Source of the DNA: DATCLS01 sp035296625
Lineage (GTDB): Bacteria; Actinomycetota; Acidimicrobiia; Acidimicrobiales; VFJN01
Direction: 5' to 3'
DNA length: 64,000 nt
NCBI GenBank assembly: GCA_035296625.1
Contig: DATHAO010000047.1
Location: forward strand, 23,711 to 87,710
The first letter of the stretch is position 1. Each line of letters opens with the position of its first letter. This document shows positions 15,195 through 24,044 of the stretch, piece by piece. Below the pieces are notes generated by a model, which did not search any database, was not told where the DNA came from, and saw nothing but the letters and a program-made list of their open reading frames with translations. The position numbers and the translations under genes were made by a program.

Positions 15195-17894
15195 GTGGCC
15201 GGCACCCCCCTGCTGCTGATCGACGGGAACTCGCTCACCTACCGCGCGTTCTTCGCACTCCCCACCGACATGTCCACGGCGTCGGGCCAGGTCACCAACG
15301 CGGTGTTCGGCTTCACGTCGATGCTCATCAACCTGATGCGCGACCACGGGTCGGGCCGCGTCGCCGTCGCGTTCGACCGGCCCGAGCCCACGTTCCGCCA
15401 TGAGCGCGTCGAGAGCTACAAGGCGAACCGCGAGGCTGCGCCCGACATCCTGCGCCAGCAGATCGGCCTGGTCCGCCAGGTCATCGAGACCTTCGGCATC
15501 CCGATCATCGAGCTGCCGGGCTACGAGGCCGACGACATCATCGCCACGCTGGCCACCGAGGCGCGCGACGCCGGGCTCGAAGTCATCGTCGTCACCGGCG
15601 ACCGCGACACCTACCAGCTGGTGGAGGACCCGCACGTCAAGGTCCTCTACAACCGGCGGGGCGTCAGCGACTACGTGCTCTACGACGAGGCCGGCATCGA
15701 GGAGCGGACGGGCGTGCCGCCCCGCCTCTACGTGCCCTACGCAGCGCTGCGCGGCGACCCCTCCGACAACCTGCCCGGCGTGCCGGGTGTCGGCGAGAAG
15801 ACCGCCGCCAAGCTGATCACCAGGTACGACGGGATCGACGGGCTCTTCGCCCACGTCGACGAGCAGACGCCCAAGCTGCGCACGAGCCTCGCCGAGCACG
15901 AGGTGCAGGCCCGCCGCAACGCCGAACTGATGGTGCTCGTGCGCGACGCCCCGGTGGGCGTCACGATCGACGACCTCGTGCGCTCGCCCGCCGACCTCGA
16001 TGAGGTCCAGCGGCTGTTCGACTTCCTCGAGTTCCACAGCCTGGCCGAGCGCCTCGCCGAGGCCCTCGGCGAGGACGTGGCGCCGGGCGCACCCACCGAG
16101 GTGCTGGAGGCCGAGGTCGCGGTGATCGACACGCCCGACACGGCCGTCGCCGTGCTCGACGAGCTGCGTGCCGAACGCGACGCCGGACCGCTCGCGTTCG
16201 CAGCCGCCTGGGCCGCCGGCGAGGGACGCTCGCCGCTCGAGGGCCTGGCCTTCGTGACCGCGCCCGACGCCGCCGAGGTGGCGTGGCTGCCGGCCGCGGT
16301 GCTCGACGACGCGTCGGTGCGCGCCGCACTGCGGGGGCTCGTGGCGCTGCCCGAGCAGGGCGGCCGCCCGATCGCCACCCACCAGGCCAAGGCCGTCATG
16401 CGGTCGCTGCTCGCCCTCGACGTCGACGTGCACAGCCTGACCCTCGACACGGCGATCGCCGCCTACCTGCTCGACCCGGCCGAGTCGCGCTACCTGCTCG
16501 ACGAGGTCCTGCGCCGCTACGCCCAGGCCGACCTGCCCACCGACGGCGCGGCGAGCGAGGGGCAGCTCGACCTCGACGGCAGCTCCGTCAGCGCCGCTCA
16601 GCAGACCGGGCGTCACGCCCTGGCCGTCCACCGGCTCACCGAGCCGCTGTCCACGGCCCTGCACGACCGCGGCCTCAGCGACCTCTACGACTCGATCGAG
16701 GTGCCGCTCGTGCGGGTGCTCGCCCGCATGGAGCACGTGGGCGTGGGCGTCGACGCCGACGAGCTGCGCACCCTGCGCGACCGGCTGCACGGCGAGGTCG
16801 AGCGGCTCCGCGACCAGATCTACGAGGACGCTGGCACCGAGTTCAACGTCAACTCCACGCCCCAGATGCGCGAGATCCTGTTCGACAAGCTGGGCCTCAC
16901 GCCGCAGAAGAAGACGAAGACCGGCTACTCGACCGACGCCGCCTCGCTCGAGCGCCTCGCCGGCCAGCACCCGATCATCGAGCACCTGCTGGCCTACCGC
17001 GAGGTCGAGAAGCTGCGGTCGACCTACGGCGACGGCCTGCTCGCCGAGGTGGCCGCCGACGGGCGCATCCATGCCACGTTCAACCAGACCGTGGCCCGCA
17101 CCGGGCGGCTGTCGTCCGACCAGCCGAACCTGCACAACATCCCCGTGCGCTCCGAGCTCGGGCGCACGTTCCGCCGCGCCTTCGTCCCCGCCCCGGGTTG
17201 CGAGCTGCTCGTCGCCGACTACAACCAGATCGAGCTGCGCTGCATCGCACACCTCGCCGAGGATCCGGGCCTGGTCGAGAGCTTCGCCTCGCGGCGCGAC
17301 ATCCACACCGAGACGGCGTCCCGGGTATTCGGGGTCGAGCCGGGCGACGTCACGATCGAGCAACGGTCGAAGGCCAAGATGGTCAGCTACGGCCTGGCCT
17401 ACGGCATGGAGGCCTACGGGCTGGGCCAGCGCCTCAACATCCCCACGAGCGAGGCCGCGGTCATCCTCGACGCCTACTTCGAGGCGTTCCCCGCCGTGAA
17501 GGACTACATGGACCGCACGGTGGCCGAGGCCCGCGAGCGGGGCTACACCGAGACGTTGTTCGGCCGCCGGCGGCAGATCCCCGAGCTGTCGTCGCCGAAC
17601 GTGCGCATCCGCCAGGCCGGCGAGCGCCAGGCGATGAACGCGGGCATCCAGGGCCTGGCCGCCGACATCTTCAAGGTCGCGCTCGTGCGCATCGAGGCGG
17701 CGCTGGAAGAGGCCGCGATGGCCAGCGCGCTGATCCTCCAGGTGCACGACGAGGTGCTGCTCGACGTGCCGCCCGACGAGCGCGAGCGGGCCACCGACCT
17801 GGTCGTCGACGCGATGAGCCACGCCGCCGAGCTGCGAGTGCCGCTCGACGTCAACCTGGCGTTCGGTCCCACCTGGGCCGACGCCAAGGGATGA
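15195..17894 (+). CDS. polA: DNA polymerase I
   Basis: 899 residues. Residues 1-290 are the 5' nuclease (LLLIDGNSLTYRAF, YEADDIIATLA, VVTGDRDTYQL); about 310-495 is a 3'-5' exonuclease fold without the D-x-E and other metal ligands (for example FAAAWAAGEG where E. coli has DTETD), so proofreading is absent as in other actinobacteria; about 500-899 is the polymerase with motif A LVADYNQIELR (D675), motif B RSKAKMVSYGLAYG and motif C LQVHDEV (D852). It fills gaps in excision repair, fitting with uvrA, uvrB and uvrC nearby. GTG start, 13 bp after pdtaR. Confidence 0.98.
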   Translation: MAGTPLLLIDGNSLTYRAFFALPTDMSTASGQVTNAVFGFTSMLINLMRDHGSGRVAVAFDRPEPTFRHERVESYKANREAAPDILRQQIGLVRQVIETFGIPIIELPGYEADDIIATLATEARDAGLEVIVVTGDRDTYQLVEDPHVKVLYNRRGVSDYVLYDEAGIEERTGVPPRLYVPYAALRGDPSDNLPGVPGVGEKTAAKLITRYDGIDGLFAHVDEQTPKLRTSLAEHEVQARRNAELMVLVRDAPVGVTIDDLVRSPADLDEVQRLFDFLEFHSLAERLAEALGEDVAPGAPTEVLEAEVAVIDTPDTAVAVLDELRAERDAGPLAFAAAWAAGEGRSPLEGLAFVTAPDAAEVAWLPAAVLDDASVRAALRGLVALPEQGGRPIATHQAKAVMRSLLALDVDVHSLTLDTAIAAYLLDPAESRYLLDEVLRRYAQADLPTDGAASEGQLDLDGSSVSAAQQTGRHALAVHRLTEPLSTALHDRGLSDLYDSIEVPLVRVLARMEHVGVGVDADELRTLRDRLHGEVERLRDQIYEDAGTEFNVNSTPQMREILFDKLGLTPQKKTKTGYSTDAASLERLAGQHPIIEHLLAYREVEKLRSTYGDGLLAEVAADGRIHATFNQTVARTGRLSSDQPNLHNIPVRSELGRTFRRAFVPAPGCELLVADYNQIELRCIAHLAEDPGLVESFASRRDIHTETASRVFGVEPGDVTIEQRSKAKMVSYGLAYGMEAYGLGQRLNIPTSEAAVILDAYFEAFPAVKDYMDRTVAEARERGYTETLFGRRRQIPELSSPNVRIRQAGERQAMNAGIQGLAADIFKVALVRIEAALEEAAMASALILQVHDEVLLDVPPDERERATDLVVDAMSHAAELRVPLDVNLAFGPTWADAKG

Positions 17895-17897
17895 GCG

Positions 17898-18554
17898 TCA
17901 CGTCCCGTCGAGGGCGGCGAGGGCCTCGGCGATCGGCGTGTCGCCGGCGAACAGCTCGAAGGTGACGCCGACGGCGGCCTCGTCGACCAGCGTGGCCAGC
18001 AGCACGGCGGCCACGTCGTCGCGGGGCACCGACGCCCGCCCGCCCAGCTCGGTCGAGACCGTGACGAGGCCGGTGCCAGGCTCGTCGGTCAGGCCGCCGG
18101 GCCGCACGATCGTGCGGCGCAGGCCGCTCGCCAGCAGGGCGGCGTCGGCGTCGGCCTTTGCCTTGAGGTACGGGCCCATGTCGCCCCGGCCGGACGCCGG
18201 GTCGTGGGCACCGATCGACGACACCATCACGTAGCGGTCGACCCCGGCGGCCCGGGCCGCCTCGATCAGCGCCACCGCGGCGCCGTAGTCGACCGTGCGC
18301 TTGCGGGCCGGGCCGCTGCCCGGTCCGGCGCCCGCCGCGAACACGACGGCGTCCGCACTCCGCACGGCGTCGGTCACCGTGGCGGCGTCCGCAGCCTCGA
18401 GGTCGAGGACCACCGGCTCGGCGCCGGCCGCGGCGACGTCGGACGCGTGGTCGGGATTGCGGATCAGCGCCCGGGCTCGATGGCCGCCGGCGGCCAGCAG
18501 GCGCTCCAGGCGCAGCGCGATCTTCCCGTGGCCCCCGGCGATGGCGACGTCCAT
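17898..18554 (-). CDS. NAD(P)-binding SDR-like protein (atypical, NAD(P)H_binding)
   Basis: 218 residues. Rossmann start MDVAIAGGHGKIALRLERLL with the G-G-H-G-K-I-A pattern of YwnB/YtfG-like proteins; DRYVMVSSIGAHDP in the middle and LKAKADADAALLASGL replacing the YxxxK catalytic segment; then TIVRPGGLTDEPGTG. Probably a nucleotide-binding reductase or sensor; substrate unknown. ATG 18554 follows CAGGCT by seven bases (leaderless). Convergent with polA, only 3 bp apart; the shared start region with the divergent methyltransferase is 27 bp. Confidence 0.85.
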   Translation of the reverse strand: MDVAIAGGHGKIALRLERLLAAGGHRARALIRNPDHASDVAAAGAEPVVLDLEAADAATVTDAVRSADAVVFAAGAGPGSGPARKRTVDYGAAVALIEAARAAGVDRYVMVSSIGAHDPASGRGDMGPYLKAKADADAALLASGLRRTIVRPGGLTDEPGTGLVTVSTELGGRASVPRDDVAAVLLATLVDEAAVGVTFELFAGDTPIAEALAALDGT

Positions 18555-18581
18555 GGCCCCCAGCCTGCCAGGATCGGGTCG

Positions 18582-19313
18582 ATGCCCGAGACCGGCCACT
18601 GGTTCGAGCCCGTCGCCGACCGCCTGGGTGCTGCCTACCTGCGGTACTCGTTCACGAAGGGCACCGAGCAGGAGGTCGGCTTCCTGGTCGAGGCGCTCGG
18701 CCTCGGACCCGGAGCTCGGGTGCTCGACGTCGGCTGCGGACCGGGGCGCCACGCCCACGCCCTGGCGCGCCGCGGGCTGGAGGTGGTGGGTGTCGACATC
18801 AGCCGGCGCTTCGTCGAGCTGGCGGCGGCCGACGCCCCGCCGGGCGCCACGTTCGTCCGGGCGGACGCCCGGACACTCGGCTTCGATGCCGAGTTCGACG
18901 CCGCCATCTCCCTGTGCCAGGGGGCGTTCGGGCTGGCCGGCGGTCCCGGGGCGCCGCTCGACGGCGACGGCGACGTGCTCGCCGGCATCGCCCGGGCCCT
19001 GCGGCCGGGCGGGGCGGCGGCCGTCTCCGCGTTCTCGGCCTACTTCCAGGTGCGGTGGCTCGAGGACGCCGACACGTTCGACGCCGAGGCGGGCGTCAAC
19101 CACGAGCGCACGGCCGTGCGGGACGAGTCCGGCGCCGAGGTGCCCGCCGACCTTTGGACCACGTGCTTCACGCCGCGGGAGCTGCGCCTGCTGGCCGGGC
19201 GGGCCGGCCTCGTGCCCCGCGCGGTGTGGTCGGTCACGCCCGGTGCGTACGCTCCGGCGGCGCCGACCGTTGACACGCCCGAGTTCCTGCTCGTCGCCGA
19301 GCGACCGGCCTGA
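18582..19313 (+). CDS. SAM-dependent methyltransferase
   Basis: 243 residues of class I methyltransferase fold. Motif I ARVLDVGCGPGRHAHALA, acidic end of strand 2 VVGVDISRRFV, motif II region FDAAISLCQGAFGL and motif III RALRPGGAAAVSAFS are all clear. No substrate-specific signature. ATG after CAGGAT by seven bases. Divergent from the SDR-like gene by 27 bp, which suggests shared control. Confidence 0.87.
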   Translation: MPETGHWFEPVADRLGAAYLRYSFTKGTEQEVGFLVEALGLGPGARVLDVGCGPGRHAHALARRGLEVVGVDISRRFVELAAADAPPGATFVRADARTLGFDAEFDAAISLCQGAFGLAGGPGAPLDGDGDVLAGIARALRPGGAAAVSAFSAYFQVRWLEDADTFDAEAGVNHERTAVRDESGAEVPADLWTTCFTPRELRLLAGRAGLVPRAVWSVTPGAYAPAAPTVDTPEFLLVAERPA

Positions 19314-19681
19314 GTCCCGCGACGCGCGCGCCGCCGCGCCGCCGCGGTCAGCTGCGCAGGCCGGGTGAGCGCCACACCTGGACGTCGATGCCCGCCCGCT
19401 CGGCTACGAGGCCGACGAGTGACATAGGGCTTACTCTCTAGTCGCTCGCGGTCGGCGGCCGCGCCGCCCGACCGGGCATCGTGACGATCATCAGGGGCCC
19501 GCGGGCCGGTGGGCACGGGCCCTGCGGGTCACCGGGAGGCCCGACCTGGGGCGTAGCTGAGCATCGCGACCGGCTGCTACGCTCGCTCGGCGCGCCCCCA
19601 GCGCGTCTCTCGCGGGCCCGCCCGCCCGCCGCCAGCGAGTTCCACGCTGTCACATCGCCCCGAAGAAAGCCGAATCAGTTC
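19314..19681 (+). other. 368-bp gene-poor stretch before rpsA
   Basis: Holds the probable rpsA promoter: TACGCT at 19578-19583 with only a weak -35 (TAGCTG, 19554-19559), giving a leader of about 90 nt, and GAAGAAAG at 19662-19669 as ribosome site. The minus strand carries one small open frame, listed separately. No RNA structure of a known class was recognised. Confidence 0.4.
19348..19425 (-). CDS. Possible 25-residue peptide
   Basis: ATG at 19425 reading MSLVGLVAERAGIDVQVWRS and five more residues to TGA. About nine in ten codons end in G or C, as in real genes here, and the composition is amphipathic. There is no good ribosome site and no known family. It may be a small protein or the 5' scrap of a lost gene. 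Confidence 0.22.
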   Translation of the reverse strand: MSLVGLVAERAGIDVQVWRSPGLRS

Positions 19682-21076
19682 GTGTCCGACGTCCAAACAA
19701 CCGATTCCGCCACCTCCGACCCCAGCCCCGACGACGGCGAGGGCACCTACACCCCCCGCGAGATCGTCCAAGACGACCTGACCGGCAGCTTCGCCGATGC
19801 GGTCGACGCGACGCTGGTGACCGTCGAGGACGGCGCGATCGTCACGGGCACGGTGGTGCGAGTCGACCGTGACGAGGTCCTCCTCGACATCGGTTACAAG
19901 TCCGAAGGGGTGATCCCCAGCCGCGAGCTGTCGATCCGCAACGACGTCGACCCCGACGAGGTCGTCTCGGTCGGCGAGGAGCTCGAGGCCCTGGTGCTCA
20001 CCAAGGAGGACAAGGACGGTCGTCTCGTCCTGTCCAAGAAGCGTGCGCAGTACGAGCGTGCCTGGGGCGACATCGAGCGCATCAAGGAAGAGGACGGCGT
20101 CGTCTCCGGCCCCGTCATCGAGGTGGTCAAGGGCGGCCTGATCATCGACATCGGGCTCCGCGGGTTCCTGCCCGCCTCGCTCGTCGAGCTGCGACGCGTC
20201 CGCGACCTCCAGCCCTACGTCGGCAAGGTGCTCGAGGCGAAGATCATCGAGCTCGACAAGAACCGCAACAACGTCGTGCTCTCCCGCCGTGCGTGGCTCG
20301 AGGAGACCCAGCGCGAGCAGCGCGAGGACTTCCTCGCCAACCTCAAGCCCGGCGAGGTCCGCAAGGGCGTCGTGTCGAGCGTCGTCAACTTCGGCGCCTT
20401 CGTCGACCTGGGCGGCATGGACGGGCTCATCCACGTCTCCGAGCTGTCCTGGAAGCACGTCGACCACCCCGGCTCTGTCGTGTCGGTGGGCGACGAGGTC
20501 GAGGTGCAGGTGCTCGACGTCGACCTCGACCGCGAGCGCATCAGCCTGTCCCTCAAGGCCACCCAGCAGGACCCGTGGCAGGAGTTCGCCACCAGCCACC
20601 GCGTGGGCGAGCTGGTCTACGGCCGGGTCACGAAGCTGGTGCCCTTCGGGGCCTTCGTCCAGGTCGGCGACGGCATCGAGGGCCTGGTGCACATCTCCGA
20701 GATGTCGGCGCACCACGTCGACCTGCCCGAGCAGGTGGTCACGCCCGGCGAGGAGCTTTGGGTCAAGATCATCGATCTCGACCTCCAGCGCCGCCGCATC
20801 AGCCTGTCGATCAAGCAGGCCGCCGAGGGCGGCATCGTGGCCGCCGAGTACCAGGAGCACTTCGGCGAGCACGCCTACGACTCCGAGGGCAACTACATCG
20901 GTGCCGCGGTCGAGCACTCGCCCGAGGCCGACGAGGCCTGGGCCGACTACTACGCCGAGAACGGCGAGGCGCCCGAGGGCGGCGGGGCCACGCCGGCCGC
21001 CGAGGCCGCTCCGGCCGAGGCGGCCCCCGAGCCCGACGTCGACGCCGCCGAGGAACCGGCCGACGACGAGCAGTAG
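19682..21076 (+). CDS. rpsA: 30S ribosomal protein S1
   Basis: 464 residues with four S1 RNA-binding domains at roughly 50-122, 135-205, 220-290 and 307-378 (for example VVSSVVNFGAFVDLGGMDG and VTKLVPFGAFVQVGDGIEG). It helps mRNA bind to the ribosome; leaderless mRNAs, which appear common here, do not strictly need it. An acidic disordered N-terminus (about 45 residues) and an Ala/Glu/Pro-rich C-terminal tail are normal for actinobacteria. GTG start with GAAGAAAG about 12 bases upstream; earlier in-frame starts add no domain. coaE follows, as in mycobacteria. Confidence 0.97.
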   Translation: MSDVQTTDSATSDPSPDDGEGTYTPREIVQDDLTGSFADAVDATLVTVEDGAIVTGTVVRVDRDEVLLDIGYKSEGVIPSRELSIRNDVDPDEVVSVGEELEALVLTKEDKDGRLVLSKKRAQYERAWGDIERIKEEDGVVSGPVIEVVKGGLIIDIGLRGFLPASLVELRRVRDLQPYVGKVLEAKIIELDKNRNNVVLSRRAWLEETQREQREDFLANLKPGEVRKGVVSSVVNFGAFVDLGGMDGLIHVSELSWKHVDHPGSVVSVGDEVEVQVLDVDLDRERISLSLKATQQDPWQEFATSHRVGELVYGRVTKLVPFGAFVQVGDGIEGLVHISEMSAHHVDLPEQVVTPGEELWVKIIDLDLQRRRISLSIKQAAEGGIVAAEYQEHFGEHAYDSEGNYIGAAVEHSPEADEAWADYYAENGEAPEGGGATPAAEAAPAEAAPEPDVDAAEEPADDEQ

Positions 21077-21081
21077 CGTCC

Positions 21082-21099
21082 CCCCGGCTCCGGCCGGGG
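21082..21099 (+). terminator. Hairpin after rpsA
   Basis: Stem CCCCGGC/GCCGGGG with loop TCCG, 5 bp after the rpsA stop. There is no U tract, as is usual in high-GC actinobacteria, so termination strength is uncertain. Confidence 0.45.
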
Positions 21100-21218
21100 C
21101 CACGGGTACGACCGCACGATCGGGGGCGTCACCGCCCCCCCTCGTGCCGCGTCCGGGCGCCCGCCGGGGTGACCGACGATGGCGCAGATCCCGAGCCGCG
21201 CCGCTAACGTCCGCCGCC

Positions 21219-21821
21219 GTGTTGGTCGTGGGCCTCACCGGGGGCATCGGGTCCGGCAAGTCGACGGTCTCGTCCCTGCTGGCCGAGCGGGGCGCGGTGG
21301 TCGTCGATGCCGACGCCATCACCCGCGAGCTGCAACGCCCGGGCACGCCCGTGTTCGCCGCCATGGCCGAGCGCTTCGGGCCCGGCATCGTGGCCGCGGA
21401 CGGCACGCTGGACAGGCCCGCCATCGCCGACGTCGTGTTCGGCGACGCCGGGGCGCTCGCGGACCTGAACGCCATCGTCCACCCGGCCGTAGGCGGCGAG
21501 ATCGTACGGCGCCTGGCGGACCTCCAGGCGACCGACTGCGTCGTCGTGCTCGACGTGCCCCTGCTCGTCGAGTCCGCGAACGCCTACCCGGTCGGTGGGC
21601 TGGTCGTGGTCGACGTCGACCCGGAGGTGGCCGTGCGACGCCTGGTCGAGCACCGCGGCATGCGCGAGGCCGACGTGCGCGCCCGCATGGCTCGCCAGGC
21701 CGACCGCAAGGAGCGCCTGGCCCGGGCCGACCGGGTCGTCGACAACTCGGGCACGCCCGACGACCTCCGCCGGCAGGTCGACGAGGTGTGGGCCTGGATA
21801 GCCACGCTGCGGCGGCCCTGA
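21219..21821 (+). CDS. coaE: Dephospho-CoA kinase
   Basis: 200 residues; last step of coenzyme A synthesis, phosphorylating the 3'-OH of dephospho-CoA. P-loop GLTGGIGSGKSTV near the N-terminus, VVDADAITRELQRPGTP, VVLDVPLLVES and the lid ARMARQADRKERLARADRVVDN are diagnostic. Unlike mycobacterial CoaE it has no fused C-terminal domain. GTG start eight bases after TAACGT (21205-21210), so probably leaderless with its own promoter despite lying behind rpsA. Confidence 0.96.
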   Translation: MLVVGLTGGIGSGKSTVSSLLAERGAVVVDADAITRELQRPGTPVFAAMAERFGPGIVAADGTLDRPAIADVVFGDAGALADLNAIVHPAVGGEIVRRLADLQATDCVVVLDVPLLVESANAYPVGGLVVVDVDPEVAVRRLVEHRGMREADVRARMARQADRKERLARADRVVDNSGTPDDLRRQVDEVWAWIATLRRP

Positions 21822-21906
21822 CCGGTCACAGCGGGGGACGTCTAACGACACGCCGGCGTCTGAGCATGGTCCGCCTCGTCGACGGGCCTCGGCGCCCCGG
21901 GCCCGC

Positions 21907-23403
21907 TCAACGCAGCATGGCGTGGACCAGCACGACCAGGGGGGCGAGGAACAGCGCGTCCAGGATCAGGCTCAGGTAGACGAGGCACGCGGTCAGTGCC
22001 AGCAGCGCCGTCACCGCCACAAGGCGAGCCGGCCACATGACCGCGTGGCGGACGGCGCGTGCCAGCGTGGCCAGCCCGCCGGGTCCGTGGCCCCCGGCCG
22101 GGACCGGTACGCCGGGATCGACGTCGGGCCGGGCACCCATGGCGTGCAGCCGGCGCAGCCGCTCCGCCAGCGGGGGCAGGAACGTGACGAGCTCGGCGTG
22201 TGCCGTCCCGCCGGCCACGACCGGCTCGGCGCCGGACCGGCCGCCGGACGGGCCGACGGACGGGCCCACGAGGAACAGGTGGGGCCACGGCCCCTCCGGC
22301 ACCCCCGCCCCGCGCTCGTCGAGGTAGGCGAGCGCCCGGGCCAGCGCACCGGGATCGCGGGTGAGCTGCACGGCGGTGGCGTCGGCCAGCAGGCGCCGCC
22401 GCCGCCACAGGGATCCCAGCAGCGGGTCGAGCAGGAGGCGCCCCGGGCCCATGCGGGTCAGCTGGAACGTCAGCGACCCGACGAGGAACGGAAGCTGCGC
22501 CATGCCCGCCAGGCACCCGCCGGCCGGTTCGAGGTCCGCGTCGCCGCGGCCGAGTGCCGCCAGATGGTCGACGATGAACTGCGCCTCGTCCGGGTCGCCG
22601 GTGCGCCCCCGGCGCAGCCCGAAGCGGCCCACCCGCCACAGCACCGCCCGGGTGCGCCGGTTCGTGGGGGCGGCCAGCACGGCCCCGACCAGGTCGAGCG
22701 TCTGCATGACCGAGGCGACGTGCAGCGCCACGCCGAGGTCGCCGTCCAGCACGAGGGCCAGCAGATCGGCTACCACGGCGCCGGTCGGGCCCCGACCCAG
22801 GTCATCGAGGAGGCCGCGGGGCAGGAGCAGCACGGCGTCGTCGATCGACCGCCCGACGACCGCGGCGTTGGCGTGGTCGCCGTCGACGACCAGGACCCGG
22901 GGCGGGCTGATGCCCGCGGCGATCGCCATCTCGTCGACCAGGTTGGCGAGCTGGCGCTCCTCGAGGTCGCCGGCCTCCGGGGGCCGGGCGGCGGCCGCCA
23001 GCACGAGCGCCTCGGGCCCGGCCCGCAGGAACAGCCGCCGCACGCAGCGCCACGTCGTCACCATGAGCACGACGCCGGGGGCCAGCAACGCCGTGGCGCC
23101 GACCAGGCCCTCGATCCAGCCGAGGCCGAGCGGGCCCACGTGCCAGGCCGGGCCCGGGTCGCCGAGGCCCAGCACCGCGTCGTTGGCCAGTTCCCCGAGG
23201 TCGGGCATCGGGACGACCAGGTTGACCAGGTCGATGGCGATGACGGCGACGGCGACGGCCAGGGGCGACACCACGACGCTGAGGGGCAGCCCGATGATCA
23301 CGACCGCCATCACGCCGAGCACGGAGATCCGCCGGCCGGCGCGCCGGTGGCGTTCCTGGGCGTCGGCAAAGGTGTCGCGTGCGGTGCTCGGGCCGACTCG
23401 CAT
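21907..23403 (-). CDS. Membrane protein with degenerate M48 peptidase domain (pseudo-peptidase)
   Basis: 498 residues. Hydrophobic segments near 28-65 and 95-120, and again at about 455-497. The middle follows the HtpX/Ste24-like M48 layout: PPRVLVVDGDHANAAVVGRS, VLLLPRGLLDDLGRGPTGAV, then where HExxH should stand it reads ADLLA (212-216), and where the third ligand EFxAD should stand it reads LLADATAVQLTRDP (from 338). All three zinc ligands are therefore gone while the scaffold is kept, so it is probably a non-catalytic membrane protein. ATG with GGAGGAC upstream. Convergent with coaE. Confidence 0.75.
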   Translation of the reverse strand: MRVGPSTARDTFADAQERHRRAGRRISVLGVMAVVIIGLPLSVVVSPLAVAVAVIAIDLVNLVVPMPDLGELANDAVLGLGDPGPAWHVGPLGLGWIEGLVGATALLAPGVVLMVTTWRCVRRLFLRAGPEALVLAAAARPPEAGDLEERQLANLVDEMAIAAGISPPRVLVVDGDHANAAVVGRSIDDAVLLLPRGLLDDLGRGPTGAVVADLLALVLDGDLGVALHVASVMQTLDLVGAVLAAPTNRRTRAVLWRVGRFGLRRGRTGDPDEAQFIVDHLAALGRGDADLEPAGGCLAGMAQLPFLVGSLTFQLTRMGPGRLLLDPLLGSLWRRRRLLADATAVQLTRDPGALARALAYLDERGAGVPEGPWPHLFLVGPSVGPSGGRSGAEPVVAGGTAHAELVTFLPPLAERLRRLHAMGARPDVDPGVPVPAGGHGPGGLATLARAVRHAVMWPARLVAVTALLALTACLVYLSLILDALFLAPLVVLVHAMLR

Positions 23404-23517
23404 CGTGTCCTCCGTCGCCCGCAGGATGGCACAGGACGACCCGTTCGGCGCCGGCGCCCAGGGCTGCCGAGCAGCACGTGGGGCACACTCGCCGGCTCGT
23501 GCGCTCGGCCGCTCGTG

Positions 23518-23940
23518 TCAGCCGCCTGAGGTCTGTTGCTCCCGGCGCTGCTCCTCCCGCTGCTCCACCCGGCGGACCGCCTCCGGCCAGGCGACCGGCA
23601 GCTCCCCGGCGGTCGTGGTCCACGTCACGAACGTCGTGGGATCCATGCGCGGGCGGGTGACGGCGACGGAGCCCTTGTGGGGATCGGCGCGGTCGAAGCT
23701 CCGCAGGTGGTTGCGGTCGGTCCACGCCGAGAGGGTCCAGAACGTCTTGCGGGAGAGCTGGGCATCGAGCGCGTAGCCGACCAGGCCCTCGCTCTGCGCG
23801 AGCTGGCGCCGGATCCGCAGCGTGGCCGCCATGAAGCCGGGGATGTGCCGGTACCGCCGCAGCGGCAGCCGCGACGCCATGACGACGACCTCCGTCTCGG
23901 GCTCGACCGTGTCGATCGTCGTCCACGGCAGTTTGGGCAT
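23518..23940 (-). CDS. ABM/DUF3291-like small protein
   Basis: 140 residues in the dimeric alpha/beta-barrel group: VVVMASRLPLRRYRHIPGFM, QLAQSEGLVGYALDAQ, TFWTLSAWTDRNHLRSF and a conserved DPHKG. Such proteins are small monooxygenases or ligand binders; no catalytic assignment is possible. The ATG at 23940 is chosen because GAGGAGG lies just before it; longer starts add nothing conserved. The last 20 residues are a charged Glu/Arg/Gln coil. It is divergent from a TetR-type gene with a palindrome between them and is the probable target of that regulator. Confidence 0.78.
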   Translation of the reverse strand: MPKLPWTTIDTVEPETEVVVMASRLPLRRYRHIPGFMAATLRIRRQLAQSEGLVGYALDAQLSRKTFWTLSAWTDRNHLRSFDRADPHKGSVAVTRPRMDPTTFVTWTTTAGELPVAWPEAVRRVEQREEQRREQQTSGG

Positions 23941-23972
23941 CGGAGCCTCCTCGTCCATCCGGCACGGCGCCG

Positions 23973-23991
23973 AACTTGACAGTGACAAGTT
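23973..23991. promoter_or_regulatory. 19-bp palindrome, probable TetR operator
   Basis: AACTTGACAGTGACAAGTT: arms AACTTG/CAAGTT with near-symmetric centre. It stands 32 bp upstream of the ABM-like gene and 53 bp from the TetR gene, in the only gap between them, so it fits an operator for the regulator and its neighbour. Confidence 0.65.
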
Positions 23992-24010
23992 AGCCCGCCG
24001 CGACCGCATC

Positions 24011-24038
24011 TTGTCAACGTCTAGATTGCTGGTACGCT
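24011..24038 (+). promoter_or_regulatory. Promoter of the TetR gene (leaderless)
   Basis: -35 TTGTCA (24011-24016), 16-bp spacer, -10 TACGCT (24033-24038). The GTG start follows after six bases, so transcription would start at or next to the start codon. This is the best sigma-A-like promoter of the leaderless set. Confidence 0.65.
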
Positions 24039-24044
24039 GGCGGC

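Noticed and set aside
15150..17822. 890-codon open frame antisense to polA
   Set aside because: High G+C makes stop codons rare in the antisense frames. The product has no domain and the sense strand encodes a clear DNA polymerase I.
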